Source: Saccharina japonica (Eukaryota > Sar > Phaeophyceae > Laminariales > Laminariaceae). From it: 64,000 nucleotides of DNA. The first letter of the stretch is position 1. Every line of letters begins with the position of its first letter. Shown here one piece after another: positions 25,301 through 38,500 of this stretch. Below the pieces are notes generated by a model, which had not been told where the DNA came from, did not search any database, and was given only the letters and a program-made list of their open reading frames with translations. Position numbers and translations under genes: made by a program. The stretch lies in the NCBI GenBank assembly GCA_008828725.1, contig MEHQ01003762.1:129999-193998 (forward strand), in the 5' to 3' direction.

Positions 25301-28300
25301 TTGGCCCCCTCTTTGTTTGTTTCCTGCGTTTTTTGGGGGGGTTTGGTTCTAGGACAACTCAAAAACTTCGGTGCAGCAGGCGTTTCAACAGGTATTCAGG
25401 TGAGCTGGAATGGAATGGCAGTCTCGAACTTGTTTTTTTTTTGTCGCTCAGGGGGTTGGGTTGCGCGATAACGTGATACCAAGTTTGTTTTGTCACGTTG
25501 AGGGGAGGCCATTTCAGTGGCAAAATGCGATTGTCGTCCTTTCCACAACGCTCTCAGATTAGTGTGAAGGGACTACTGTACAACAATTTTACCCTGGGCA
25601 ACTGGGGAGTCGTGGACATCAAGCCGTGCAGTAGCTAGCCCTCTTGTAAGGGACCCCACGAAAAACGGAAAACGTCTTCCCCCTCTTGTCACCCCATAAC
25701 TTCCCTTCCCCGTCAAAAGAGAGCTACACGACGGTGCCGTCTGTCTATCTATCACACCCCACCCCACGGCACTCCTGCCCATCCAACCCACCCAACCCCA
25801 TTCCATCCCTTCTCACCCCATCCAACCCCCCCCTCCCCCTGGGACTTCAAGTTTCTGCGCACCGTTTTTTCCCAATAATTGACTTTAAATAGGGTACCGG
25901 TAGCAGCTCTGATAAGGGACTAGGGTGCCGTATATAAGGGTCCTCCAACCCCGAAAGTACTACTAATACTATAAATAATAGGGTCCCTTAAAAGGGGCCT
26001 TTGCCTACTGTAATTGTGAAGACCGCCCTAGACTTTCCTGTCTCAAGGTACGTATTCTATGTATTTTTGTCGATCAAGGTACCGCCGCCCGAAACGGATA
26101 ATCTGCTCTGCAGCGATCTGTTTAAAATGCCGCTGGCTGTCGCCTTTGGTAAGTGGGGGATAAGACATTGGTTGTACATAGCGGGATCCGGTACAGTTAT
26201 CTCAGATATTCGATCTATCAAGATGCTGGAACCACACCTTGTTCCAACCCCGGATCCGTCATGTTGGGGCCCCGACTTTAGGGCGGATTGCCAGTTATTC
26301 GACGCTATGGTTGAGAGTCACTACTGCTGCTGTGTACGATGATAAAAAATAAAACTATTCATACAGAAAGGAACATAATTTATGCAGAAGGCTCTTGTTG
26401 TTTTCCGTGTGGTCTTCTTCTTTCGAAGTGCGTATGAGTTATCAATGTTGAAGCTCTTCCATGCTGCACATCATTGTCGGATGGCAAGGACACTCAATAA
26501 TAATATTCATTGATAACCTCACCCCTAACCCCAACCCCAACCCTAACCCTAACCCTAACCCCAACCCCAATCAACCGAAAATGTATAAGGTTAGCCCGCT
26601 CGGTCTTGTGGACGGTACGCGCCAACCATCGTATCGAGCAAGAGTGGTAAGATTTTTTACCTCCGCCACTCGATGCTCGACGTCGACGAACTCGCAGCCC
26701 GGGCTCTTGTTGGCGATGTCGAGGAGCATGCGAGCTACCATGTAATCGTACGGTTTGCACATATCAAGGTACTAACCTGGAAGATGCGCGCCGCGGGGGG
26801 TGTGGGGGTGCAGGTGGGGGGAGAGGAAGGGTGAGGGGGCGTGGAGGTTTGGGGGGGGGGGGGGGGGTACTTCATATTCATGCCATGGCGATGTGATGAC
26901 CTATTAGAACCTGCAGGAATAACACCTACAATGCGTGGATGAGCAGTGAGGTTTGTAGGGGGGGGGGGGGTATCTGTGCAGGCGAGTCGTATGGGGAGGG
27001 GGGGGTGTATTCATGTATTGCATGGCCGTAGTCGTATGACCGTAGAGACCCTCGCGCCCCTACGATGCCGGGACGGAGCATGTCGGGCTTTCACCGAGCA
27101 GGCATAAACATTGCTTGCACCAAGCGCGAAGCGCCGTGAGGTGTTCGGCGAGTCGCACGAAGGGCGAGCTGCATCCTACCAAGAATCGCTTGTGAGGCGG
27201 ACTTGCATATGGATGACAGCTTCAATGAGTTAATTTGATTTCTGGTGTGGCCACTTCCTGAGAGAGCAATAGGAGTACTATGTAACTGCCTCGTGGGTGC
27301 CTTACCATAAACACTACGTGATACGATCATTCCCCTTGTGCGGAGCAAAGGCTCTCCACCCCGTACAAATGATCTAACTCGACCGCCAGCTTTGGTAACC
27401 GCCAAAAAAACAACGATACCCTGGTTGTCTAGCTCACGCAGTGAGAGGCGTGTTTTACAGCGTCGTCGCCAACCGACGCCAACCCAACTTGTAAATAGAT
27501 AATATACTTATAGGGGGCGGGGGGGCATGGCTGGTTTCAGTGACGTGTTTTGTCATTAGTTTCGAGATGCCGTGATTTTTCTCAGGTTTCTAAAGTGAGG
27601 AGCTCTATACTAAAACGCAGTAACTCATACAAATGAGGGGTATGAGGCCATGATTATTCTCAGGCGCCTAAAATGAGGAGCTCTATACTATTGCGTAGTA
27701 ACTCGCACAGATGAGGGATATGAGGCCATGATTATTCTCAGGCGCCTAAAGTGAGGAGCTCTATACTAACTGCAGTAAGCAAATGAGGGGGAGGCATGAT
27801 TATCTAGGCGCTAAGAAGCCTAACATGGGAGTCGCGCAGAGTGAGGTATTGGTAATCAGTGAGCATGCATATATTCTCAGGCGCCTAAAATGAGGAGCTG
27901 TATACTATTGCGTAGTAACTCGCACAAATGAGGGGTATGAGGCCTGATTTTTCTCAGGTTCCTAAAAGTGAGGAGCGTCTAGTACTATACGCTAGTATAC
28001 CACAAATGAGGGGTTGGGCCATTCCAGTTTAGTGAGGATTGTCAAAACGCATACATCGATGGGTTGAGATGTTTCTCAGGTGCCTAAAATGAGGAGCTGC
28101 TATACTATTACGTAGGAGCTCACACAAATGAGGGGATAGATGCCATGATTATTCTCAGACGTCCTAAAATGAGGATCTCTATACTATTAGTGCTATTATA
28201 ACTATTTCTATTACAATAATGCCTCGCCCAAAACCCCGATTTTGATAGACATTGTGTTCGCACCCCAAGGCCAAAATCCGCGCTCAAGGCAAATTATATC

Positions 28301-31300
28301 GAACACAATTGTGAAACGCAAATGGAATCGCTCTAGAATTGGGAAGTCCCTCGGTGGAGGAGCCGTGTTAAGCTCTACTGGTCACCGCAGTAGCCTACTG
28401 TCACACAGTATTGGCCAGTAAAAGTACCTCTCTCTACCGCAGTATGGCCCAGCCGTACTCTCCTGGCCACCGCAGTATAGCCTTCTACTGGTCACACGTC
28501 GTTTGCCAGTAAAAGTAGCACCTCTCTATCGCCATGCATCGCTCAGCAGTACTCTACTGGTCACCGCAGTAGCCTACTGTCCCACGGTAGTGGCCAGTAA
28601 ATGTACCCCCCTCTACCGCAGCATGGCCCAGCCGTACTCTACTGGTCACCGCAGTAGCCTACTGCTTACTCTGTCCACACATTATTCGCCAGTAAAATGA
28701 ACCCCCCTCTGCCGCCATGCATGGCTCAGCAGTACTCTACTGGCCATCGCAGTACGCTCGTACTGCCACGCAGTATTCACCAGTATAAGCACCCTCCCCT
28801 CCCTCAAACCGCGTCTAATACCGGCAATAGCATAATACCTGCCGGAGGGGTTGTAAACGTCGAACACGTCCTCCGCTGGCTCCGAGCCCAGTTCGCAGCT
28901 TTGGAGGTCAACAAGTATCTCCACGCCGGGCCTCGCCCTTTGCCTAAGGGCCATGAAGACGGCCCTCGCCCCGCTGCGACCAACGTTGTTGTGGCTCATG
29001 ACGAGGTGGTCAAGCGACCTGTCGATGACACACACGAAAAACACGAGGGTGGGGGGGAGGTGGGGTTTTTTTTTCCGTTCAAAAGTTTTTTCTTGTTAAG
29101 CACGTTGTCGGGTAGTAAGCACAACAATAATAACAATAAGGAGGCCTCTTTTTGTTCCCTCCGTGGTTTTCTTCTTTTGGAGTGCTTTTGAGTGATTCAT
29201 GTCGAAGCTCGTTCATGCCACACATTGCCGGATGACGAGCGTGATGGATAATGATGCATATATATGTTTTTACGGCGTGCCAGAGTTTGCGAGGCCTTCA
29301 ACGCAGCCAGAAGAGCCGAGCGATTCACCGAAACCGTCGCGGAGGCCGCAGACGAAAGCGAAGCTGGAAATTGTGGCGGTGACCCGACAGACTGCCCTGT
29401 CCCTGATGACCGGTGAGAAAAAATATTGAACACAATTTATGGGCATACCAGTAGCTCAGCAGTCCATCTTCTATAAAATAAAATGGTTGATGTATGACAC
29501 CTTATATCCTCTGAATCTTGTGAAAAGGGGACTTCTAACAGCTTGACCCGGTTTCGATCGACTTTCCCCCCCTATCACAATGTTTATCTTCGACCTTCTT
29601 TCTTCTGCTCCCTCCCTAGTCGTAGCTCAGATCCGGGGTCACACAGCAGTAGCCGGTAGCCCCCCGCCTCCGCTAACGGTACGTGCCTTGCAAATTGATC
29701 GTCACAAGGGTTCAGCACTTTCTTCCCTCGTCGACTCGCGTCGAATACGAGCAGGCACAGCTGCGTTGCCGCAACTCTTTCGTTTATTTACTCGGGGGGG
29801 TTAAGAAAGAAAGCACTACGTTCTCCAAACTAAACCAAACGAAGAGGGAAGGCTTAAGGGGTCCCGTTCCGTCAGCTATGGTACCCCAAAGGCGTCTTCT
29901 CTAACAACGACCACTGAAGAACCGCAAGAATTCCCGACATTACCGTTTTGGGCCGCAACACCAAACAAAAAAACGCCAGTGCCAGTCCACACCTAACAAC
30001 TTTTTTTTTCCCCGTCTACAACAAACAGAAATGCCAGTAGGCGCGCACACCTACTACTCTAGGCGTCTACCATACAAACAAAGGTCTATGCGAGCACACG
30101 CCTAGTCGTTTTTTTTTCCCGTCTACATATATACAATACCAAAAAAAGGCCCGTGCTACGAAGCCCACACCTATTGTAGTTTTTTTGCTGTCACCGATAC
30201 AACAAATAAACAGGCCAGTGCGCACCAACTTTCTACAGTTTGTAGTCCGTTTTTCTCGCCCCCGAGTATAAACAAAAAAAACGCCAGTGCCCACCTACCC
30301 ACACTTACTGCAGTCATTTTTAATTCGTCCACGACCAAAACAAAACAGGCCAGTTCCCTCCCACACCCAATCCTTCTTTTTTTTTCGTCTACAAGCACAA
30401 AAACAAACAAGCGGCCAGTGCCCGCCCACACCTATTATACATATATTTGTATTTTCGCCTACGAGTACAAACAAAAGAAAGCCCAGCGCCCGCCCAAACC
30501 TACGGCAATAGTCCCTTTTTGTTTGTTTTCGTCTGTTTTGTTTTTTAACACCGTCTGTGTACACTTAACGCCACCAGAGAATATATCGCCGACGAAAACT
30601 CCACCACACGGCTGGGAGAAGAATCCGAAAACATATACAAAACCCTCGTACCTTCCCCGGCCGGCCGCGTTCCAACTCCACCGGCATTCCCAACAAGCGC
30701 TGAGGGACGACCCGACTCACCCCTATCAACGCCAACCACCAGCCCTAAGGAGGCGGTTCTTTTCTCCGGCAAGCGATCGTCAGCCACGGGGAGCGTTTCT
30801 CGCGCCGAAAATGACGAACACGCTAGCGGTGACGACCCCCCGGGAGTCTGTCGCCCGGGAAAGCGGGTGGCGGAGGGCCCGACGTCGCCTTTTGAGGTGG
30901 CGACGCACGTGTTCGAGCTGCTTTTTAATGACGCGGACAAGGATCAGTCCGGACGCATCGACGACGGCGACTTTCGGACGCTGCTGCAGGAGCTTGGTCG
31001 GGAGATTGGGCGCGATGTGGCGCGACACTGCCTCGCTAGGTATAGTACCCTTTGACGCCGTGAACATGTTGTATTTCCGCAGCCAGGCCTTCGCACTGAC
31101 CGCACGCATAGCTTACACAGGCAACGAGGGAGGGAGGGAGGGAGGGAGGGAGGGAGCGAGGGAGGGCGTAGGTTAACATTCCAATTTTGTCTACTGTAAT
31201 AATAGCGATAGCGAGGCTGCAACATCGGGGTACTACGCACCACCCCCCCGGTATTCACAGACACGTCGCCAATCGATGAGGACTACTCGCTCGTCTTGTC

Positions 31301-34300
31301 CTAAAATGTTGGCCGCAATTCATTCGAGTTGCAGAATTGCGAGGGGCGTAGAAAATCAAGGGAAAGGCAAATACCTGTGCGACGTAAATACGTTCATGCT
31401 TCGACACAACGAAACCCGTTCATGTTTTCTATATTGATTTTCGCTCATCGTTGATACCGTCCCACACTAAATAAAGCAAAGCCGTGTTTTTTTCCTGGTT
31501 AGCGCGCAGGGCCCCGAATGCACGCTCTCGCACAAACACACAGTTTGAGCTGACTAGTCCCGAAGTTTTTTTTTTCCAGTCTCATCCCCAAGCAAAATGG
31601 TTTTGAGCACCCCCGTGCACGGCAGAAAGTCATTTTCGGCTCTGACTGGTCTTGCAATGTTCAATAGTGACCTACTTTGCCTACTCAACCGGTTGGTCTG
31701 AAATAGTCAAAAGTGAAGTCAATGTCAAAAGCAAGCTGAATGTTCCACACGCCGGAAATATCATCTACAGGCAGATCATCTACAGATATATCATTTACAT
31801 ATATATAATCTGCAGATAGATCATCTACATATGCTTCGAAGTAGATCCTCTAGATTATAACCTGCTGTTATGAGATGATGTGCATGATCTGTACAGCACA
31901 GATCTAGCCCAGGACACGTTGTCCTAGATCGTGCAGATTCTACACCTCCCACCCTCCAACATGAGCTAGATCCTACAGATCATACAGATCATACAGATCA
32001 TACAGATCATACAGATCAGGAATCTATCTACCGTGAAAGATATACCAGGTACGAGTATACCATCTGCAATAGGAATCGATGATCTGTCCGAAGTTTTGTG
32101 GAACATTCTGACGCGAGAATATTTGCCTGCTCAATCAAAAAAACAAAAATGAATGCAAGAAAAAGCGAACTGAACTTTCTAATACCGCTTTGACCGCCTT
32201 GACTGCCCCCCCCACTTGGTGGCTGCAGCTACGACATCGACCGGAGCAACACCATCGAGGCCGACGAATTCGTGGACTTCATGACGCACGAGTTCATAGC
32301 ACCTGTGGTTCCCTCGCCGGGGCTGCTCTACGAAGCTTCTGCAGAGCGCACTTGGGATATCCCCAGGTACACAGCACTTGCCAACGTTCGGGTTGCACGT
32401 TTGAGCCCAAATCATACTCCTCCGTTATAGCTACGAGGATGCCCGCCGATTCTTGTAAGGGTTTTGCTCTATTATACCGATTATTTCAAGGGCTTTGCCC
32501 AGGATATGGTGTTGACGCTTCGTGTACCAGTATGGGTCGCCCCGGTGGGCTAGCAGGTAACCACGAAGCTTGTTAGCGTCAAGGTCGCGAGTTCGAGCCC
32601 CCCCGAGTGCATGCTCATAGGGACTTTTTCTCGTAAAAGAAAATCTTGACTAGCGGAAAGCGCAAGAGCGTGAGTTGGCAAAATTCGATGAAAATCGACG
32701 AGCGTTGGGAAAGATGAACCCTCTGCGCGATAAAAATCCAGGCAAGAACCGTAGTGGAGGAGGAGGGAGAGGAGCCTACTTTGTGACCCCGGATCTGAGT
32801 TACGACTAGGGAGGGAGAAAGACAGAAGTGCGAAGATAATAAATGGGATGGGAAAAAAAAAAATGTTTCTTACATCTGAACTGCACATCATACAGTTCGC
32901 AATTCGTTCGGATTAACTTACCTTACAGCTGCCGCTAGGAATTCGAACATCAAGATATTTACACCTGTATATCTGTCGTCAACTTTTGTGCGTTGACGGG
33001 AACGCTACGGCGGGGGCGGGCGCTTCAAGCAACTCAAAAGGGGTCCCTGTTGTTTTGGCAGCGTCAAAAGTTGAATGTCGTATTCACTGGTACTACTTTT
33101 TTGTGCGGTGGGGCGTTCTCATCCTCTTCCGAGGAATACTCCGCGGAAAAATTCGAGGAAAATTCCGAGGAACATTCCGAGGAAAAATTCGAAAAGTGTG
33201 CCGAGGAAAACTCCTAATGGCTTCGGACTCTCGCGATCAGATCAGGTAAGTATCCACGAACCTCCGAGGAAAACTTCGGAATCATTCTTCTGAGTCTCAC
33301 GGCCATGTCAGGTAGTTCTCCCCGAACCTCAACCGATCGTCTCTCTCGGCCTAAGAAGTTAACGAATGCCTTGAGAGTTAGTGTGCATCGATATCAATCA
33401 GACATCGTTTTCCTTCCGACAACGCACAGATGTACACCTCTGTCCGAGAATGAAAGTACCGCTTGGTTTCAATATTTATATACAAGATGTTCCTATACTT
33501 CAAGTATATATCGGGACACAGCTGTGAATATACGAAGCATACTTCCACCCATGAGGGCCCGAATTAACGAGTAAAAAATAAATTCAATTTGGAAAAAAAA
33601 AAATCAAATTCGCTTTTCATTGGTCAACACACGCACCAGCACCCAATATTATGCCCCAAGATCCTAATCTTTGGTGCTGGTGCGTGTGTTGACCAATGAA
33701 AAGCGGATTTGATTTTCTTTTTTTTCAATCTGAATTTTTTTCTTCTTCGTTAAAACGGGCCCTTATAGACCGGAAATTCGTTACAGGATTTCACGATTAG
33801 TAACTACTCGGTAGTTGTCGTTAGCCAACTAATCAGATTTCGTCGGCAAGTCTGCTAGCAAAAGCCAGCTAAGACCAGCCGACTTTCCGACTAAAGATAG
33901 GCGATCGAAGCGAGCCAAACCACCCCCCCCTCTCGTTCTTATAGGATGCAGGTCACCCGTCATGCGACTCGCCGAACACCTCACGGCGCTTGGCGCTTGG
34001 TGCTAGCAATGTCTGCCTCGTCGGTGAAAACCCGACATGCTCCGTCCCGGCATTGTAGGGATGCGAGGGTCTATGGTCATATGACTACGGCCGTGCACGA
34101 CATGAGTCCCCCCCCCCCCCCCCCACACCCCCCCCCCCAAGTGCCCCCCCCCGCATTGTAGGGATGCGAGGGTCTATGGTCATATGTCTACGGCCGTGCA
34201 CGACATGAGTCCCCCCCCCCCCCCCCCCCCTCAGGCAAGATGGCCCACCCCAAAAAATAAACAAATGTACCCCGCATTCAGTAATCCTTCCTATGCACAA

Positions 34301-34926
34301 GTATGGAAACCCAATAAGTCGGATAATCGGCACCCCTGGAAAACAACTATTAATAACTAGTAGTCCGACTAATAGCCACCTCTCTGGACGTAAATATAAG
34401 GTTTGTTTAGGCATTGGTGTCAATACCAAACGGTCCTTATATATTCGCCCAGATTGGTGTACGGTAGTTTGGCGACTCACAGCTCTACTATATAATTGGT
34501 CTTTCGTCCTCGTCACGACCCTCAAATGTGTTTTGGTTTTGGTTTGTTGTTGTTGTTGTTGTTGCTGTTGTCCTTCCCATGGTCCTCGCGCGGTGATGCT
34601 GCCTGCCTGGCAACAACTAACTGATGTCGCACACAGGGACATACGGTAGTTTGGTGACTAACAGGTCTACTACAGTACAGTAGTTGGCATTTCGACCCTC
34701 AAATGGTTTTGTTTTGTTTTGCTCTTGTTGTTGTTTCTATTGTCCTTCCCATGGCTCTCGTGCGGTGATGCTGCCTGCCTGGCAACTAACTGATGCCACA
34801 CACAGGGAGGGCCAACTGCGACTGACGGTGGTGGTGGACTACGTCGCTCCCGCTCCCATCGAGGTCGCGTCTCAGGAAGCGGTGGACGCCTTGATCTCGA
34901 ACATAAGGTTCTGTGTGGGGTGGGGT

Positions 34927-34986
<60 letters not shown>

Positions 34987-35418
34987 GATGGACGCGTACT
35001 GCGCTAGGGAACTGGGGCTACGGCTACGATAGGTGTGTTGTGCGCTACAGTAGGTGTGTTGTGCGCTACAGTAGGTGTATTGTGCGCTACAGTAGGCGTG
35101 TTGTGCGCTACAGTAGGTGTATTGTGCGCTACAGTAGGTGTGTTGTGCGCTACAGTAGGTGTTTCAGGTGCTCAGAGCCACTTGGCCGCCGAGTGACTAC
35201 CCGGTTGCCTTGCAGTGTTAAAGAAGATGGTATGCCTTTTTGGTTTGGCGATATGTATGCACTGCCATGGGAGTGTTTGTTTCGCTGCACCAATAACGTG
35301 CTTGCAAGCCAAAATTTGGAGTGAGGCACAACAGAGGTATATAATAAGCCACTCGCCTGAGTTGGCCTGAACGCGGTAGTAAAAGTAATGGCATCATCTC
35401 CACCTCATCATCGTCGTC

Positions 35419-35463
<45 letters not shown>

Positions 35464-35482
35464 GTTATCTTCATCACCATCG

Positions 35483-35513
<31 letters not shown>

Positions 35514-35515
35514 CA

Positions 35516-35550
<35 letters not shown>

Positions 35551-38500
35551 ATCATTATCATCATCATCATCCTCGTCTTCTTCATCATCATCGTCATCAT
35601 CATCATCACCACCACCATCATCATCATCATCATCGTCACCATCATCACCATCACCGCCATCACAAGCCAAAACAGTTTTCGGTTGGCAAACTTAGGGTGC
35701 AACTCATTGGTAAATCGTTACGTACCCCCTCCTCCGATGTTCCATCTGTAAAAGGGAACCAATCTGTACACATATTGCATACCAGGTATATGGCGAGAGT
35801 CTGAACGCCCCCCCCTCCCCCCCACCCCCTGCCCTCCCCACGTCGTTCCATTGGCCAGAACAATCTGGGTCTGGAAAAGTTAGAATGAAACTCATGGGGA
35901 GATGATCGCCCCCCCCTCTCCTCTGCCCCGTCTGTTCCTCCGTGGCTCCTTAACCGCTGTCCCGTCCGTTCTTCCGCTACCCCCCCCCCCCGCCCCCCTC
36001 TGCAAAGGGCACGGATTTCTACATGACGAGTCTTAACGCCCAGGCGGTGATCGATGAGTGGAACAACGGTATAAACCTCGTCGATATTCTCGAGATTATG
36101 GTTCCGCAGGTGCGGCGGGTGTTGTCGTCTGTTTGCGGATGGACTGGTGCTGCGATAAAAAAAAAATAGCCCTTTTTGGCGAAGTTTGTTTTTTTATCAA
36201 CTGGGCTCCTTCACTATTAATAGTATCGTTGGAATGTACCATTACTATTAATAGTAATGTTTTGTAACATTATTCATGGTATAAATAGGGTTTCGTAATA
36301 TTATTAGTAGGAATTTTTTATCGGGTTGCAAATGTTAGCGTTTTATCAAACACAGGTTTTAAGGTGGCCTACTCCTATACTATAAGCAAGTGATTATCAT
36401 AACCTCAGAAAACAGGGAATACATATATATATATATATATATGATGCCCCTGCCCTGGTACTTCGTCGGTGCCATGGTTGGTTTCCATCGACAACCATTG
36501 AGAGAAGGGTTCCTTTCCTTGGTTTAATTTACTGCTTCTTTTTCCAGGGAATGTTTATGAGTGCCCAACGTTGAAGCTCGTGCTTGCACATTTGTCCGAT
36601 GACAAACCTAAAAACAAAAACACCAGGAGGGTATGTATCAGGTGTAGTTAATGGAAACTGTTTTTTTAAGTGTGTGTGTTCAGCGTGCTGAACTCTCGCT
36701 TGTGATGTTTCTTAGCGAGCTCAAGCCTGCACGCACAAAAACCCTATCGCTACAACGGCTTGATCGATCCCCCAAAAAAGAGTGTGAAAAAATCCCTAAA
36801 AAATGCAACGGCTATTAACGGTTCGTGGCTCGACTCCTGGGTCGGATCAGGAGGTATTCAAAACCTCACGGGTAGAGTTGGGAAGGCTCAACGATGTATT
36901 CGAAATCTTACGAGTCAGATCGGGTCGGATCAAGTCGGGTCGGGTTAGGTGATCCCACCCGACCCGACCCGCGACTTGTGATCCGATTCGTGACTAAGCC
37001 CTATAACATACAACTCGTGCGTCTCGTGTGCTGGCAAGTATCGCCTTATAGGGTGCGTAGCGGTTCACTCTTTGGTGGCGGGCTGTCTGTCTGTTCAAGA
37101 AGTGCCATCTGCAACCACAGACACAGTATTGTGGTTCGGGGCTTCGATAATGTTTTTACCTCCGTTGCGTTGAAACAGCATAAAAGAAAGGATTTTTTAT
37201 TTGTTCACTTTTCGTTTGGTTGAAGCTATTCGTACGTACATGGGTTGTTCGAGTGTGACGGCAGGAGTTGACACTCACCATAACTGTCTGCGGCCGCGCG
37301 TGTCAGTCGTTGTCACTAACGCCCGCGACGGGCACTACGCAACGCGATATCACTTGAGGTGTACGATTTGTTTTCACTTACATGTCTTATATTCGATAAA
37401 AATAATTTCCCGTGAGGTGCATGCTTCCACGCCAGAGTTATTGATGTTTATGCCCTGAGGTAAACCATTTGCTTCACTCATACCTGGTGCCTGGTATGTC
37501 AAATTCGTTTCGATGTTTTTTTCCCTTAGGTGTGTTCGTACTCTTCCAAATCTAGAATTTTTCGAAGGCCTGTCCTGTGACCGTGGATTATTAGATATTC
37601 GGCGATGAGAAAGATTGACAAGGTTTCGTTTTTTTTTGTTCGCAGATGGTTTCCGAAAGGAACGTGGTCTCTCTGGTGGAGAACAACTTATCCTACGCGC
37701 AGCGACTGGAGTTGAGGAGCAAGCTCGGTCAGGTGAGCAAAAAATATCCCACACCTCGGACAGATCATCTACAGATCATACAGATCACCTATAGATTTAT
37801 CAGGTAGATCAGGTAGATCAGGTAGATCAGGTAGATCAGGTAGATCAGATAGATCGGAGATACCATCTAGGTCCTATTGTTCCGTTCTTAAGGTGTTGTG
37901 CAGGATCTGTATGGTACAGACCCAACCCAGGAAACATGTCCTAGATTATGAAGATTATTCGGCTCCCACCCGACAACATGATCTAGATCATACAGATCAT
38001 ACAGATCATACAGATCATACATATCATGCAGATCATACATATCATGCAGATCATGCAGATCATACAGATCATACAGATCATCCACATCATGCAGACCATA
38101 CATATCATGCAGATCATACAGATCATACAAATCATACAGATCGTACAGATCATACAGATCAGGAATATGTCTTCCCTGAAAGATCTAGGTATATCTGATC
38201 TGATAATTGTTTCCAACTGCACCCTCCGTTTGGGGAACAGCTACTTGAAAATAGACATCCATCTTGCAACCAAAAGGCGGGGACGCATGAAGTGTATCTA
38301 CGGGGTTGGAGAAAGCCTCCTGGGTGTACAGAGAGAGGGGGATGGTGACCACTTCATCGCGGAGGCAGTCAGTAGCCCTGGGTGAGAGCCTCCGGCTGAT
38401 CGCAGCAGAGAGGCCTCATTGATCCCAATTTTTTGTCTGACCAAGTACCTGAACCAAACCTCCCCCCCCCCTATATTGTTTTTTTTTAAATTATTTTTCG

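Larger units (their letters stand above)
26139..27582. other. Right-arm-only segment
   Basis: This 1.4 kb has no counterpart in the left arm. It contains the donor and terminal exon of the palindrome gene, a CCCTAA telomere-like tract, a minus-strand exon resembling the missing continuation of exon 11, G runs and a full-length R2 repeat in reverse orientation. Confidence 0.8.
13600..29065. repeat. Asymmetric 15.5-kb palindrome (inverted duplication)
   Basis: The perfect centre is CCCCCTGGCG|CGCCAGGGGG at 23850/23851. The inner arms 21565-23850 and 23851-26138 are reverse complements with scattered differences. The outer arms, about 13600-14480 and 28190-29065, are also reverse complements and carry exon 11. 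Between inner and outer arms the left side has a 7.1-kb satellite, while the right side has about 0.6 kb of degenerate satellite plus 1.4 kb of extra sequence (26139-27582). The structure sits wholly in intron 11. Confidence 0.9.
31040..32228 (+). other. Intron 13
   Basis: Besides the GAGG repeat it holds a G1 GATC-rich element (31750-32110). The rest shows no exon. Confidence 0.55.
32367..34805 (+). other. Intron 14 (2.4 kb), repeat filled
   Basis: Contains a tRNA-derived SINE, short ATTCGAGGAAAATTCCGAGG-type repeats (33125-33215), a fold-back element, two partial R2 ends with long C runs, and a duplicated acceptor region. Confidence 0.6.
34915..36007 (+). other. Intron 15 of simple repeats
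   Basis: A run of about 59 G (34927-34985), six 22-bp units TGCGCTACAGTAGGTGTGTT (35037-35165) and a long ATC/CAT microsatellite (35395-35665). The His- and Asp-rich ORFs are repeat products. Confidence 0.85.

Noticed and set aside
30418..31176. 252-codon ORF over exon 13
   Set aside because: Wrong frame; the EF-hand frame gives DKDQSGRIDDGD and fits the splice phases.
35218..35804. Asp-rich and His-rich ORFs
   Set aside because: Products of the ATC microsatellite.
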